Shown: positions 16,971 through 26,348, numbered from the stretch's first letter. The stretch is 46,208 nt of DNA from Pseudomonadota bacterium (GCA_023387585.1 JAEWHZ010000252.1:1-46208); one strand, 5' to 3'. Notes: a model not told the origin generated them from the letters alone. Made by a program: numbers and translations.

Positions 16971-17165
16971 CTACGATGGCTTCTTGCTAGTGGACTGCTG
17001 AGCCTCTCCAGACTTCCGGCTCCGCTTCCTGATCTCAGCTTCTATTGCCGTGCGGATGAAGTCCAAGCGGTACTCGCCGTCCGCCAGGAGGGAATCGATC
17101 CTTCCGGTAGTGCCCTTAACCAGCGTCAGCTGAATCCGTTCATCGAACTGTTTCGGTCGGCCCAT
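16971..17165 (-). CDS. Small ribbon-helix-helix-like DNA-binding protein
   Basis: A 64-residue basic protein: MGRPKQFDERIQLTLVKGTT, RIDSLLADGEYRLDFIRTAI, then EAEIRKRSRK. A short beta strand (RIQLTLVKG) followed by two helices, the second containing RLDFIRTAIEAEIRKR, is the pattern of ribbon-helix-helix regulators (CopG/Arc type), found in plasmid control and antitoxin genes. The start at 17165 is chosen because the motif begins there; in-frame upstream codons add only low-quality sequence. No toxin gene is adjacent. Its target is unknown; it stands alone. Confidence 0.6.
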   Translation of the reverse strand: MGRPKQFDERIQLTLVKGTTGRIDSLLADGEYRLDFIRTAIEAEIRKRSRKSGEAQQSTSKKPS

Positions 17166-17978
17166 GAATGACACTTGCCCGGCGGGGAAAGAGTCGTCAA
17201 CAGCGTATCGTGCATAGGAAACGTAGGATTCGATACGCACGCCCCCCGTGCACTAACCGCATCCGCGGGGGCAGGTGAAGGTGCCGATCATAGCGCGATG
17301 ATGTTTAGTCGCCGCGTGAGGTTACGACTCGCTTCCGGGTCGTCGTCGGTTCGCCTGGCGATGCCCGCTGGATGCGCCTACCCGTGAATCTCGTCCATAC
17401 GGGGGAGAGCAGCTGGGCATCTCGTCGGCCAGGCTTTACGCGACGGTGTAAAGAAATTTCAGCGAAACGAAGACGGCTTGACACATATCGCCAAGACCGG
17501 CGGACACCCTCGCCCGCCTCGAAAGGCGCTGAACGAAGCAGGAGCATCCTTCATCCGGCAGTCGATGTCAGGCCTGCGCTGTTCGGGCTAAAGGCCCGGT
17601 GTACGGCGCCGGATCAGCGGCCGACGCCCATTTTCGCCTCGTGCCGAATGCTCGGCATCGTCAGGGCAGCTTCCATATAGAATTGGTAGAAAATCATACA
17701 ACTGGAGGGCGACCCCGGCGCCATCCGAATACGCCTTTCAGGCGAGCCTCTTGACACTGTTGTAAGATATTTACACAGTTTGCCGCAGCATCAATGAAAT
17801 TCGCGTCTGACTTGTTACGGGAACGAGAGTGTTTAACGATCTGCATCCTCATTGTCCGCAAGCCGGCCCCGTGATGGGGTCTGCGGTGCTGTCTTTCGGA
17901 ACGACCGGCCCTCAGGCGCCGCAGGAGCGCGCCAAGCAGGGGCCCGGGGGCCATGACTCCGCCTTTCCGGGTTAGCCC
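17166..17978. other. Gene-free stretch upstream of the amidohydrolase operon
   Basis: About 810 bases with no supportable gene on either strand. Short open frames have arginine/proline-rich, shadow-like composition. Near 17405-17440 a few codons (LGISSARLYATV) look like the relic of a coding sequence but are interrupted by a stop. AT content rises at 17680-17800, ahead of the operon that starts at 17979, which suggests its promoter lies there. Confidence 0.5.
17751..17775 (+). promoter_or_regulatory. Candidate operator/promoter with TGTAA-N5-TTACA dyad
   Basis: TTGACA at 17751-17756 could be a -35 element. It runs into an inverted repeat TGTAA-GATAT-TTACA at 17761-17775. The site is about 200 bases before the amidohydrolase start, in an AT-rich patch. 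No -10 hexamer at standard spacing is convincing, so this may be only an operator. Confidence 0.3.
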
Positions 17979-19109
17979 ATGACGGGGGACCTCGTCATAA
18001 GGGGCGGACGCGTCATCGACCCTGCCAACGGCATTGACGCGATCGCCGACGTGGTGATCTTGGACGGCAAGATTGCCGGGGTCGGGATCGATGCGCCGAC
18101 GCATGCCGAAGCGGTCGACGCCGCCGGGGCAATCGTGACCCCCGGCCTGATCGATCTGCATACCCACGTCTATTGGGGTGGGACATCGCTGGGCGTCGAC
18201 CCCGACCAATATGCGGTGAAATCAGCTTGTACCACGCTGGTGGATGCCGGGAGCGCGGGGCCGGGCAATTATGCAGGTTTTCGCAAGCATCTGATCGCGC
18301 CTGCCTTTTGCAGGATTCTGGCTTACCTGCATGTCAGCTTTGCCGGGATTTATGCATTTTCCAACGGCGTGCGGGTCGGCGAATCCGACAATATGCGTCT
18401 GATGGCCGCCCGCGAGGCGGCGACGCTCGCACGGGCCAATCCCGACACGGTGATCGGCATCAAGGTGCGCCTCGGGGCTAATGCTTCGGGGCCGTCGGGG
18501 ATCATGCCGCTGGATGTGGCGCTAGACGTGGCGGACGAGACTGGCCTTCCGCTGATGGTGCATATCGACCACCCGCCGCCAAGCTATGGCGAGGTGGTTG
18601 CGCGGCTGCGAAAGGGCGATGTGCTGACCCATTGCTTCCGTCCGTTCCCGAATGCGCCCATGCATGGCGACGGCACGGTGCGAGACGAGGTGCGCGCGGC
18701 GCGCGCCCGGGGCGTAATCTTCGACATCGGCCATGGACAGGGGTCGTTCTCGTGGAAATCGGCCAGGGCCATGCTGGCCGCGGGCTTCCGTCCCGACGTC
18801 ATTTCATCGGATGTTCACGCCTTCTGCATCGATGGCCCGGCCCACGACAATCTGCGGGTGATGACCAAGTTCATGGCGCTTGGCTGGTCCTTGCCCGAAG
18901 TGGTGCAAGCTTCGAGCGTCGCGCCCGCGCATGCCTTGCGACGCGAGGATCTGGGTCATCTGGGCGTCGGCGCGGTGGGGGATGTGAGCGTTTTTCGCGA
19001 GGTGACAGGCGACATCGCCCTCGATGACGTGATGGGGGTCGTGGTTAACCATGACCGGTATCTGACATCGGTCGGCATCGCCCGTGCCGGCATCTGGCGG
19101 GCTGCGTGA
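17979..19109 (+). CDS. Amidohydrolase/deacetylase-family metallohydrolase (Atu3266/EF0837-like)
   Basis: A 376-residue cytoplasmic TIM-barrel enzyme. Metal ligands are visible: HxH in LIDLHTHVYWGG (near residue 60), a likely carboxylated Lys in IGIKVRLGA (near 165), His in MVHIDHPP (near 190), His in DVLTHCFRPF (near 212) and Asp in ISSDVHAF. The GGTSLGVDPDQY motif is typical of the Atu3266/EF0837 subgroup; Atu3266 hydrolyses N-acyl or O-acyl compounds such as acetyl-R-mandelate. First gene of a seven-gene run with a dehydrogenase and importer, so it probably deacylates an imported compound. The exact substrate is unknown. Confidence 0.88.
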   Translation: MTGDLVIRGGRVIDPANGIDAIADVVILDGKIAGVGIDAPTHAEAVDAAGAIVTPGLIDLHTHVYWGGTSLGVDPDQYAVKSACTTLVDAGSAGPGNYAGFRKHLIAPAFCRILAYLHVSFAGIYAFSNGVRVGESDNMRLMAAREAATLARANPDTVIGIKVRLGANASGPSGIMPLDVALDVADETGLPLMVHIDHPPPSYGEVVARLRKGDVLTHCFRPFPNAPMHGDGTVRDEVRAARARGVIFDIGHGQGSFSWKSARAMLAAGFRPDVISSDVHAFCIDGPAHDNLRVMTKFMALGWSLPEVVQASSVAPAHALRREDLGHLGVGAVGDVSVFREVTGDIALDDVMGVVVNHDRYLTSVGIARAGIWRAA

Positions 19110-19197
19110 TGGCGCCCAGGTGTCCGTCCTTTTTGTGGACTGTGGATGTCCCGTTCCGCCCGATACGACCTCCTGCCGCTCTGAGAGCGACGAGATC

Positions 19198-19974
19198 ATG
19201 AGCGGGCTCTTCGACCTGGGGGGGAAACGGGCATTCATAACCGGGGGCAGCCGGGGGCTCGGTCGGGAAATGGCATTGGCGCTGGCGCGCGCGGGGGCCG
19301 ATATCGCCCTGGTCGCTCGTCCTTCCGCGGCGCTGGACGATACCGGGGACGAGATTCGGGCCCTGGGGCGCGCTATCTGGGCGCTGGAGGCCGATATCTC
19401 GAACCCCGAGGCGACGGAGCTGGCCTGCCAACGTGCGCTCGATGAGATCGGGACATTCGATATCCTGATCAACAATGTCGGCGGCCGGCGCGTCAACATC
19501 GCCACGACAGACCTCGATCTTGCGACATGGCGCGAGATGATGGATCTGAACCTCACCTCGACATATCTGTGTTCGCGCATTCTGGGCCGGGCGATGATCG
19601 CGGCAGGCAAGGGTGGGCGGATCATCAACGTAGCCTCCATCAACGCGATGGTGGCGGGCAAGGGGATCGGGGGGCGGCACTACGAGACCGCGAAAGCGGC
19701 GGTCGTGCAGTTCACCCGCACGCTTGCCGTCGACTGGGCGCCCCACGGCATCACCGCCAATGTCATCTGTCCCGGCGTCTTCGCGACCGAGCCGAACCTG
19801 AGATGGCAGTGCAGCAATCCCGAGATCATAAAGGGGATCGTTGCCGGCATACCCATGGGCACCATGGGCGATCCAGAGGATATCGGCGCCCTGGCGCTTT
19901 ATCTCGCATCTGATTCCGCGCGTTTCATGACAGGCGCCAGCCTCGTCATCGACGGCGGCTATACCTGCGTCTGA
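19198..19974 (+). CDS. Short-chain dehydrogenase/reductase
   Basis: A 258-residue NAD(P)-dependent oxidoreductase. It shows the cofactor motif TGGSRGLGREMA (near residue 15), the NNVGG motif (near 92), catalytic Ser in INVASINAM (near 145), and the Tyr and Lys of YETAKAA (near 160). It ends with the standard GASLVIDGGYTCV. The gene starts at 19198 after an 88-base gap from the amidohydrolase and precedes the binding-protein gene. It likely oxidises or reduces a hydroxyl or keto group on the compound handled by this operon. All catalytic residues are intact, unlike the SDR relic at 43131-43654. Confidence 0.92.
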   Translation: MSGLFDLGGKRAFITGGSRGLGREMALALARAGADIALVARPSAALDDTGDEIRALGRAIWALEADISNPEATELACQRALDEIGTFDILINNVGGRRVNIATTDLDLATWREMMDLNLTSTYLCSRILGRAMIAAGKGGRIINVASINAMVAGKGIGGRHYETAKAAVVQFTRTLAVDWAPHGITANVICPGVFATEPNLRWQCSNPEIIKGIVAGIPMGTMGDPEDIGALALYLASDSARFMTGASLVIDGGYTCV

Positions 19975-20005
19975 ACCAACAGGCGCCAACAAGGAGGAAC
20001 GACTT

Positions 20006-21529
20006 ATGAAATTTGTACACTTACTTGCGGGTGTCGCCTTTGTCGCTTTGGCGGCATCGCCCGTCACGGCGCAGACCCTGCGTTACGCAACCGTCAGCGA
20101 ACCGCCCAGCCTCGACATCCAGATGGGTACGGCGACCCTCGCCTCGACCATCGCCCAGCATATGTTCGAGATGCTTTATGCGTTCGATGGCTCGGCCACA
20201 CCGCAACCGTTCCTGGCAACCGGGGAGACGATCTCGGAGGATGAGAAAACCATCACCATCGCCCTGCGCGACGGTGTGGTTTTCCACAATGGCGATGTGA
20301 TGACCGCCGACGACGTCGCGGCCTCGCTCAGCCGCTGGGCCGAATTCGGTTCACGCGGCCAGTTGCTCGGTCTCGAGACGGTCGAGGCGACGGGGCCGCT
20401 CGAGGTGACGCTTACCCTTTCAGCCCCTAACGGCGCCTGGAAAAGCCTGCTGGCCTATCCCAATGGCGGCCCCGTGATCTATCCGGCCGAGGTGGCCAGC
20501 GCCGCGGGCGGGGATACCATTTCCCCCGAGAACTATATCGGCACCGGTCCCTACCAATTCGGGGAGCTTCGCCCGAACCGCTATGTCGAGCTTGTCCGCT
20601 TCGACGATTACGCAAGGATCGATGCCCCTCTCGATGGCGAGGCGGGCGGGCGCGAGGCGCTGTTCGAGAGGCTGCAATTCATCCCCGTTCCCGATGTGGG
20701 CACCCGCATGAGCGGCGTTCAGGCCGGCGATTACGATTATGCCGAATACATCTCGGGCGATCTCTACGGCCTCGTCAGGGATGATCCGGCGGTGCAGATC
20801 AAGATCAGCTCGGCCCCGCTCTTCGGCCTGATGTTCATGAATTCCGAGACCGGCCCGCTGGAGGACAACTACACCCTGCGCCAGGCCATCCTTGCCGCGC
20901 TGAACATGGAGCAGGCACTGCAGGTTTCGGTGGGTGAGCCCGAACTGTTCAGGGCCGACGGTTCGTTCTTCCCCGAGGGTAATGTCTGGCACAGCACCTT
21001 GGGCACGGAGGCCTATAACGCCGGCGATGCGGAACAGGCCCGGGAGCTGGCGGCCGAGGCCGGATATGACGGCACGCCGATCAAGCTGCTGGTCTCGACC
21101 AACTACAAGGAGCATTTCGACCAGGCCGCGGTGTTTACCCGCCAGTTGGCCGAGGCGGGCATCAACGTCCAGATGGTGGTTGTCGACTGGGCGACCCTGC
21201 TGACGTTGCGCGGCCAGCCCTCCGAATGGGACTTGTTCATGACCCATCATGGCGCGATTCCCGATCCGGTGCTGCTCACCGTGATGAACGAGAGCTATGC
21301 CGGGTGGTGGAGATCACCGGAGAAGCAGGCATTGGCCGCAGAATTCACCGGCACGTCGGACCTTGAAACGCGCGTGGCCGCCTGGGGAGAACTGCAGGCG
21401 CTCATCTACGAACAGGTGCCAGTGGTGAAGGTCGGAAATGTCTACTCCTTCGACATCGCCTCGCCCGCATTGTCCACGCCATGGGACACCGCGCCTGCCT
21501 TCCCCTATTTCTGGGGAGCAACGAAATAG
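20006..21529 (+). CDS. Family-5 solute-binding protein of the amidohydrolase operon
   Basis: A 507-residue periplasmic protein with a Sec signal peptide (residues 1-22, ending VTAQ). SBP_bac_5 blocks include LRYATVSEPPSLDIQMG, KTITIALRDGVVFHNGDVMT, YIGTGPYQFGEL, YTLRQAILAALNMEQAL and EWDLFMTHHG. AAGGAGG lies eight bases upstream of the ATG. It feeds the permeases and ATPases that follow at 21553-25269. The ligand is probably the substrate of the linked amidohydrolase, such as an N-acyl amino acid, peptide or aromatic amide. This is inference from operon context. Confidence 0.92.
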   Translation: MKFVHLLAGVAFVALAASPVTAQTLRYATVSEPPSLDIQMGTATLASTIAQHMFEMLYAFDGSATPQPFLATGETISEDEKTITIALRDGVVFHNGDVMTADDVAASLSRWAEFGSRGQLLGLETVEATGPLEVTLTLSAPNGAWKSLLAYPNGGPVIYPAEVASAAGGDTISPENYIGTGPYQFGELRPNRYVELVRFDDYARIDAPLDGEAGGREALFERLQFIPVPDVGTRMSGVQAGDYDYAEYISGDLYGLVRDDPAVQIKISSAPLFGLMFMNSETGPLEDNYTLRQAILAALNMEQALQVSVGEPELFRADGSFFPEGNVWHSTLGTEAYNAGDAEQARELAAEAGYDGTPIKLLVSTNYKEHFDQAAVFTRQLAEAGINVQMVVVDWATLLTLRGQPSEWDLFMTHHGAIPDPVLLTVMNESYAGWWRSPEKQALAAEFTGTSDLETRVAAWGELQALIYEQVPVVKVGNVYSFDIASPALSTPWDTAPAFPYFWGATK

Positions 21530-21552
21530 GCCGACCCGGGGATCGGTTCTAG

Positions 21553-22500
21553 ATGCTCCGCTACGTCATAAGACGCATGGGTGCGGCGATCATGACCTTG
21601 ATCGCCGCATCCGTCGTGATTTTCGCTTTCATACACCTGATCCCCGGCGACCCGGTCTATGTCATGCTGGGCGATGGGGCGACACCCGACCAGGTGGCGG
21701 CCCTGCGGGAGCGGCTCGGCCTCGATGAACCCATCGTGGTGCAATATCTCATCTGGGCGGGCAATGCCCTGCAGGGCGATCTGGGCCATTCGGTCTTTTT
21801 CGAGACACCGGTCACCCAGGTGATCGCGGAGGGGGCCGAGACCTCGATCCTGCTGGCCACGATGACCATCGTATGGGTCGCAGGCTTCGGTATTCCGGTC
21901 GGCGTTCTGGCCGCCCTGCGGCAGGGGCGCTGGACCGATCAAGGGCTTTCGGGCCTCGCGATGCTGCTGGCCTCGGTGCCCACCTTCTGGGTCGGCCTCT
22001 ACCTGATCCTGATCTTCGCGGCCGGGCTCGGCTGGTTTCCGAGCTCCGGCTATCCTTCGATCTTTGAGGAAGGCGGGCTGGCGAACCTGCGCTATCTCAT
22101 CCTGCCCAGCATTGCGCTAGCGGCCCCCAACGCGGCGTTGATCCTGCGGCTGACCCGCGCCTCGATGCTGGATGTGGCACGCGAGGACTATGTGAGGACC
22201 GCCTATGCCAAGGGCATCAGCCCGGCCCGCGTAGTAGTGCGCCATATCCTACGCAATGCGCTGCTTGCCGTGGTCTCGGCCTTTGGCTTCACCTTCGCTG
22301 CCCTCATTTCCGAGGCGGTGGTCACAGAGACCGTATTCGCCCTGCCCGGGGTCGGGCGCACCGTCATCCAGTCGATATTGCGGCGGGACTATCCGGTCAT
22401 TCAGGGGGTCATTCTGATCATCGTGTGTCTCTATCTGGTCATCAATCTGCTAGTGGACCTCTCCTACAGGATGCTCGATCCGCGGGTGGAACTCGAATGA
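21553..22500 (+). CDS. ABC transporter permease, DppB family
   Basis: A 315-residue inner-membrane permease with six hydrophobic helices. It begins MLRYVIRRMGAAIMTLIAAS and has FIHLIPGDPVYVMLGDGA, the DppB family motif. The coupling loop is EDYVRTAYAKGISPARVVVRHILRNA near residue 215, followed by ETVFALPGVGRTVIQSILRRDYPV. The C-terminal SYRMLDPRVELE is standard. It follows the binding-protein gene by 23 bases, and its stop overlaps the next start (ATGA). Confidence 0.95.
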   Translation: MLRYVIRRMGAAIMTLIAASVVIFAFIHLIPGDPVYVMLGDGATPDQVAALRERLGLDEPIVVQYLIWAGNALQGDLGHSVFFETPVTQVIAEGAETSILLATMTIVWVAGFGIPVGVLAALRQGRWTDQGLSGLAMLLASVPTFWVGLYLILIFAAGLGWFPSSGYPSIFEEGGLANLRYLILPSIALAAPNAALILRLTRASMLDVAREDYVRTAYAKGISPARVVVRHILRNALLAVVSAFGFTFAALISEAVVTETVFALPGVGRTVIQSILRRDYPVIQGVILIIVCLYLVINLLVDLSYRMLDPRVELE

Positions 22501-23348
22501 TCGAGCAGTTACGAAACCTCACCCGACTGGTCGTCACGCGTCCGCTTGCGATGCTCGGTGCGGCGTTCCTGATCCTGATCGTTGTCAATGCGGCTTTCGC
22601 GCCGCTCATCGCGCCCTTCCCGCCAGATGCGATCGATCCGGCGAACCGTCTGTCGCCTCCGGGCGGCGCGCATCTGATGGGGACCGATCATTTCGGACGC
22701 GATACGTTCAGCCGCGTCGTCTACGGCGCGCGGCTGGCCTTGCTGATCGGGGTCGGGGTGGTGGCATTCGCGCTGGCATCGGGAGTGCCCATCGGGGTGC
22801 TTTCGGCGCTTTATCCCCGCCTGGGACGGGTGCTGATGCGGATGGTGGATGTGCTGATGTCCTTCCCTTCGCTGCTGCTTGCTCTCGGTCTGATCGTGAT
22901 CCTCGGGCAGGGTGTGTTCAACGCCATCCTCGCCATCGGATTGATCTATCTGACGACAACGGCGCGCATCGTTTATGGCGTGGCGCTGCGCCTACGCGTC
23001 GAACCCTATGTCGAAGCCGCACGCAGCATGGGCGCAGGAACCTGGTGGGTGGTGACCCGTCATATCCTACCCAACATGATCTCGCCCCTGATGGTGCAGG
23101 CCAGCTTCGTGTTCGCCTTCGCGCAACTGGGTGCCGCCGCACTAGATTTCCTCGGCCTAGGGGCGCCGCCCGATGTCCCCTCCTGGGGCAATATGCTGGC
23201 GGAATCGCGCATCTACATCACGCGTGCCTCGTGGCTTCTGCTCTGGCCGGGACTGATGATCGTGCTGACGGCGTTTTCCCTGAACCTCGTCGGCGACTGG
23301 CTGCGCGACCGCATGGACCCGCGTTTCCGCGACATGGTGCGCAAATGA
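22497..23348 (+). CDS. ABC transporter permease, DppC family
   Basis: A 283-residue inner-membrane permease. The LMGTDHFGRDTFSRVVYGAR motif near residue 60 is the family signature. The coupling loop is EPYVEAARSMGAGTWWVVTRHILPN near 175, followed by ALDFLGLGAPPDVPSWGNML. The start ATG at 22497 overlaps the previous stop by four bases; longer in-frame starts would run into the preceding gene. It overlaps the next ATPase start in ATGA. Partner of the DppB-like permease. Confidence 0.95.
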   Translation: MIEQLRNLTRLVVTRPLAMLGAAFLILIVVNAAFAPLIAPFPPDAIDPANRLSPPGGAHLMGTDHFGRDTFSRVVYGARLALLIGVGVVAFALASGVPIGVLSALYPRLGRVLMRMVDVLMSFPSLLLALGLIVILGQGVFNAILAIGLIYLTTTARIVYGVALRLRVEPYVEAARSMGAGTWWVVTRHILPNMISPLMVQASFVFAFAQLGAAALDFLGLGAPPDVPSWGNMLAESRIYITRASWLLLWPGLMIVLTAFSLNLVGDWLRDRMDPRFRDMVRK

Positions 23349-24313
23349 GCACGCCGATCCTGTCCGTTTCCAATCTGGTCGTTTCCGTAGGCGGGACCCT
23401 GCCGGTGGTGCGGGGCGCATCCTTCGATATCGCGCCCGGCGAGATCCTGGGTCTCGTCGGGGAATCCGGTTGCGGCAAGAGCATCACCTCGCTCGCGGCC
23501 ATGGGCCTTCTGCCGCACGGAATCGGGGTGACGGGCGGGGAAATTGTGCTCGAGGGCACCGATATCACCCATCTTGCGCCCCATCACCGCGTGCGCAAGG
23601 GATGCGGACGAATCGCTATGGTGTTCCAGGAGCCGATGACCTCGCTCAATCCCGTCTTGCGGATTGGCGACCAGATAAAGGAAGCGGTGCGTGTGCATGA
23701 TCGCGACGCCTCCCCGCCTGCGCGAGCGCGCGAATTGCTGGATCTGGTGCGCATACCCGATGCGGCCCATCAGCTCGATGCCTTCCCGCATGAGCTTTCG
23801 GGCGGGATGCGCCAGCGTGTGATGATCGCCATCGCGCTGGCCTGCCGTCCCGCCGTGCTGATCGCCGATGAGCCGACCACCGCGCTCGACGTGACGGTGC
23901 AACGACAGGTGCTGGGCCTGATCCGCGAGCTTTGCGACAGCCTTGGCATGGGCGTGCTGTTCATCACCCACGATCTGGGCGTTGTGGCGCAACTGGCCGA
24001 CAGAGTGGCCGTGATGTATGCGGGCGGACTGGTGGAGACCGGCGATGTCGTGCCGCTGTTCGAGGCCCCGCTGCATCCCTATTCCGCTGGGCTGATGGCC
24101 TGCCTGCCCGATCCGTCCTCCGACGACCCGCTGCTCGCCACGATTCCCGGCAGCGCGCCGCGCCCGGGCGAGGTCGGCGAGGGGTGCCCCTTCTCGCCCC
24201 GATGCGGCCGGGTGCAGAACCGATGTCGCCGGGGGCCCGTTCCGATCCTGTCCAATGAATTCGGGCAGTCGGCACAGTGCCACTTTCCACTGAACCGGGA
24301 CGTGCCGGCATGA
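23345..24313 (+). CDS. ABC importer ATPase, DppD family
   Basis: A 322-residue cytoplasmic ATPase with Walker A GESGCGKS near residue 37, Q-loop VFQEPMTSLNP, signature LSGGMRQR near 150, Walker B VLIADEPTTALD and the switch His in ITHDLG. The C-terminal extension GCPFSPRCGRVQNRC, near residue 290, is the cysteine motif of the OppD/DppD branch, which binds an iron-sulfur cluster in studied members. Starts at an ATGA overlap and ends in another, so the ATPases and permeases form one coupled chain. Confidence 0.95.
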   Translation: MSTPILSVSNLVVSVGGTLPVVRGASFDIAPGEILGLVGESGCGKSITSLAAMGLLPHGIGVTGGEIVLEGTDITHLAPHHRVRKGCGRIAMVFQEPMTSLNPVLRIGDQIKEAVRVHDRDASPPARARELLDLVRIPDAAHQLDAFPHELSGGMRQRVMIAIALACRPAVLIADEPTTALDVTVQRQVLGLIRELCDSLGMGVLFITHDLGVVAQLADRVAVMYAGGLVETGDVVPLFEAPLHPYSAGLMACLPDPSSDDPLLATIPGSAPRPGEVGEGCPFSPRCGRVQNRCRRGPVPILSNEFGQSAQCHFPLNRDVPA

Positions 24314-25269
24314 GCGATACGGTGCTGGATATCCGCAATCTTAGAAAAGTCTACCGCATCAGCCGGGGTGGGCAGCGCCATGAGGTCCGCGCCGTGGACG
24401 ATATTTCCCTCGCGGTGCGGGCGGGGGAAACACTGGGCATCGTGGGCGAATCGGGGTGCGGGAAATCCTCGCTCGCCCGGGCGGTCATGGGCCTGACGTG
24501 GGCCGATGGGGGAGAGGTCATCTATGACGGCGCCAATCTGCTGACACTGGAACGCCGCGCGCTGGCCCGTGCCCGCCTGCGCATTCGCATGGTTTTCCAG
24601 GACCCCTACGCCTCGCTCGATCCGCGTCGTTCGGTCGGGGACAGCGTGGCTGAGGCGGGCGATATCCATCGCATTTTCAAGAGCCGCCGGGACCGGGCGG
24701 AGAGGGTGGGCGAAGCGCTGGATCGCGTCGGCCTCGGTGCCCGCTTTGCCGATCGTTTCCCGCACGAGCTTTCGGGCGGCCAGCGCCAGCGCGTCGGCAT
24801 CGCCCGCGCCATCCTGCCCGAACCCGAGCTTGTGATTGCCGATGAGCCGGTGTCCGCGCTGGATGTCTCCATTCAGGCGCAGGTGCTGAACCTGCTGGGA
24901 GAGCTGAAGGCGCGGCTGGGCCTGACGCTGCTGTTCATCAGCCACGATCTGAGTGTGGTGGCCAAGATATCGGATCGGGTGGTCGTGCTCTATATGGGTC
25001 AGATCGTCGAGATCGCCCCGGCCAAGTCTCTCTTCCTCCACCCGCGCCACCCCTATACCGAACTGCTGATCGAGGCCATCCCGCGCCCCGATCCGAGCAG
25101 GAGGATCACCGGTTCGATAGAGCCGGACGAGCCGCCGAGCCGCTTTGTCCGGCCCGAAGGCTGCCCGTTTCGCGATCGCTGTCCCCGTCGCACGGAGATC
25201 TGCGCGACGGTCGTCCCCGCCCTAAGGGAGATCGAGCCACAACGCCTGACTGCCTGCCACCATGCCTGA
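24310..25269 (+). CDS. ABC importer ATPase, DppF family
   Basis: A 319-residue cytoplasmic ATPase, last gene of the operon. It has Walker A GESGCGKSS near residue 46, Q-loop VFQDPYASLDPR (the DppF/OppF signature), LSGGQRQR near 155, Walker B VIADEPVSALD and switch ISHDLS. The C-terminal GCPFRDRCPRRTEIC is the family cysteine motif. It pairs with the upstream ATPase to energise import. No clear terminator follows; an IS481 fragment begins about 130 bases downstream. Confidence 0.95.
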   Translation: MSDTVLDIRNLRKVYRISRGGQRHEVRAVDDISLAVRAGETLGIVGESGCGKSSLARAVMGLTWADGGEVIYDGANLLTLERRALARARLRIRMVFQDPYASLDPRRSVGDSVAEAGDIHRIFKSRRDRAERVGEALDRVGLGARFADRFPHELSGGQRQRVGIARAILPEPELVIADEPVSALDVSIQAQVLNLLGELKARLGLTLLFISHDLSVVAKISDRVVVLYMGQIVEIAPAKSLFLHPRHPYTELLIEAIPRPDPSRRITGSIEPDEPPSRFVRPEGCPFRDRCPRRTEICATVVPALREIEPQRLTACHHA

Positions 25270-25397
25270 CACGGGGCCACAGGCCGGCCATATCGTCCGA
25301 GGCCAGGTACGAGGCCGGCGCCGACACCGGACCACCCTAGGTGTTTGATCCCAGATTTTGATGGTGCAATCTTTTCGCAGGAATGGAAGGAAGCACT

Positions 25398-25784
25398 ATG
25401 GGCCAAGTTCACCATCGGAGCGCCACGACGACAGCAGCGGTCCATCGCGCGATACAACATAGTCAAGAGAACCTGAGAGCTCTGTCCAAGCGCTACGGGA
25501 TCAACCAGAAGACCGTGGCGAAGTGGAAAAAGCGAACCTCGACAGCCGATCTGCCGACGGTTCTGTCGGCGGAGGAGGAAGCCATCATCGTCGCCTTCCG
25601 GCGGCACACCTTGCTGCCCTTGGATGACTGTCTCTACGCGCTTCAGGCGACGATTCCGCCCCTGACTCGGTCATCCCTGCATCGTTGCCTTCAGCGTCAT
25701 CCCCCTCTCCAGCGCCCGACAAAAACGTTTGCGCAAATCCTCAGAATAGGCTCGCGCCATCGCTGCTGGCCGCCAACAGCTTGA
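25398..25784 (+). pseudogene. IS481-family transposase, truncated
   Basis: Starts like an intact IS481 transposase: MGQVHHRSATTTAAVHRAIQ, then NLRALSKRYGINQKTVAKWKKRT, a helix-turn-helix, and VAFRRHTLLPLDDCLYALQ. Compared with relatives it has lost a short stretch after SADLP and everything after LHRCLQRH, near 25690. There the sequence changes to unrelated residues and stops. The integrase-like DDE domain is absent, so it cannot act. Confidence 0.75.
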
Positions 25785-25897
25785 ATCACAAATTCACAGC
25801 ATAGGGAATCCCTATCGAGATTCCGAATAAAACGGACGGACTCTAGGTCGGTGCATTCCCGGTCGCACCCTGCGCCAATGACCTCTGGTGCACCTCT

Positions 25898-26169
25898 CAG
25901 AGTCCGTACCGAAACTCATTGGGCGCGAGCGATACGCCGCAGGAGGATCATGACGGCAGCCGCATATGCGAGAGCGGCTTTCGGCCTCAGCTGGGCGAGT
26001 TTGCTGAGACTTGAACAATTGCGGCCAGTAGGAACTCGTCGTGGGCGCCGCAGGTGCCGTACAACCAAGGGCGACGGCACCTGCGATCGCACGTGAAGTA
26101 GGCGAACAGCATCTCGACCTTCCCCCGCCAGTGTGCACCAGGGTGACCATCGAGGCCCACGTGTTCCAC
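25898..26169 (-). pseudogene. IS1182-type transposase C-terminal remnant
   Basis: The minus strand reads HWRGKVEMLFAYFTCDRRCR and YGTCGAHDEFLLAAIVQVSA in one frame. After a frameshift near 26000 it continues as KLAQLRPKAALAYAAAVMIL and IAPNEFRYGL before a stop. This matches the style of the C-terminal end of IS1182-type transposases, where KVEMLFAHLKRILRL and GARDEFHLAATAQNLRK occur. The catalytic core and inverted repeats are missing. Short and degraded. Confidence 0.5.
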
Positions 26170-26240
26170 AACCGGGCTCCTAATGGCGTCACTCGGGGCC
26201 GACGCAGTGGTAGTGCGATGCGCAGGAAATCCAAAAAAGG

Positions 26241-26348
26241 AGAAAGGCCCCGGATACCGGGGCCTTTGTGTTTCTCACCAATGATGCGCGGAACTGTTAC
26301 TGGTCATTGCGCGGCACTATGCTGGGTTTTTGCCTAACCTATGGTGTC
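26241..26348 (-). repeat. Dispersed terminator-linked repeat, copy B
   Basis: The hairpin AAAGGCCCCGG (26243-26253) / CCGGGGCCTTT (26257-26267) is followed at 26299-26348 by sequence almost identical to 46003-46052 and, over a shorter core, to 16916-16936. Read on the minus strand the hairpin is followed by TTTCTCCTTTTTT, so it is a good terminator in that direction. It may be a 3'-UTR-derived small RNA or a transposed 3' end. Confidence 0.6.

Noticed and set aside
16971..17165. Antitoxin of a toxin-antitoxin pair
   Set aside because: The protein is ribbon-helix-helix-like, but no small toxin gene is adjacent on either side.
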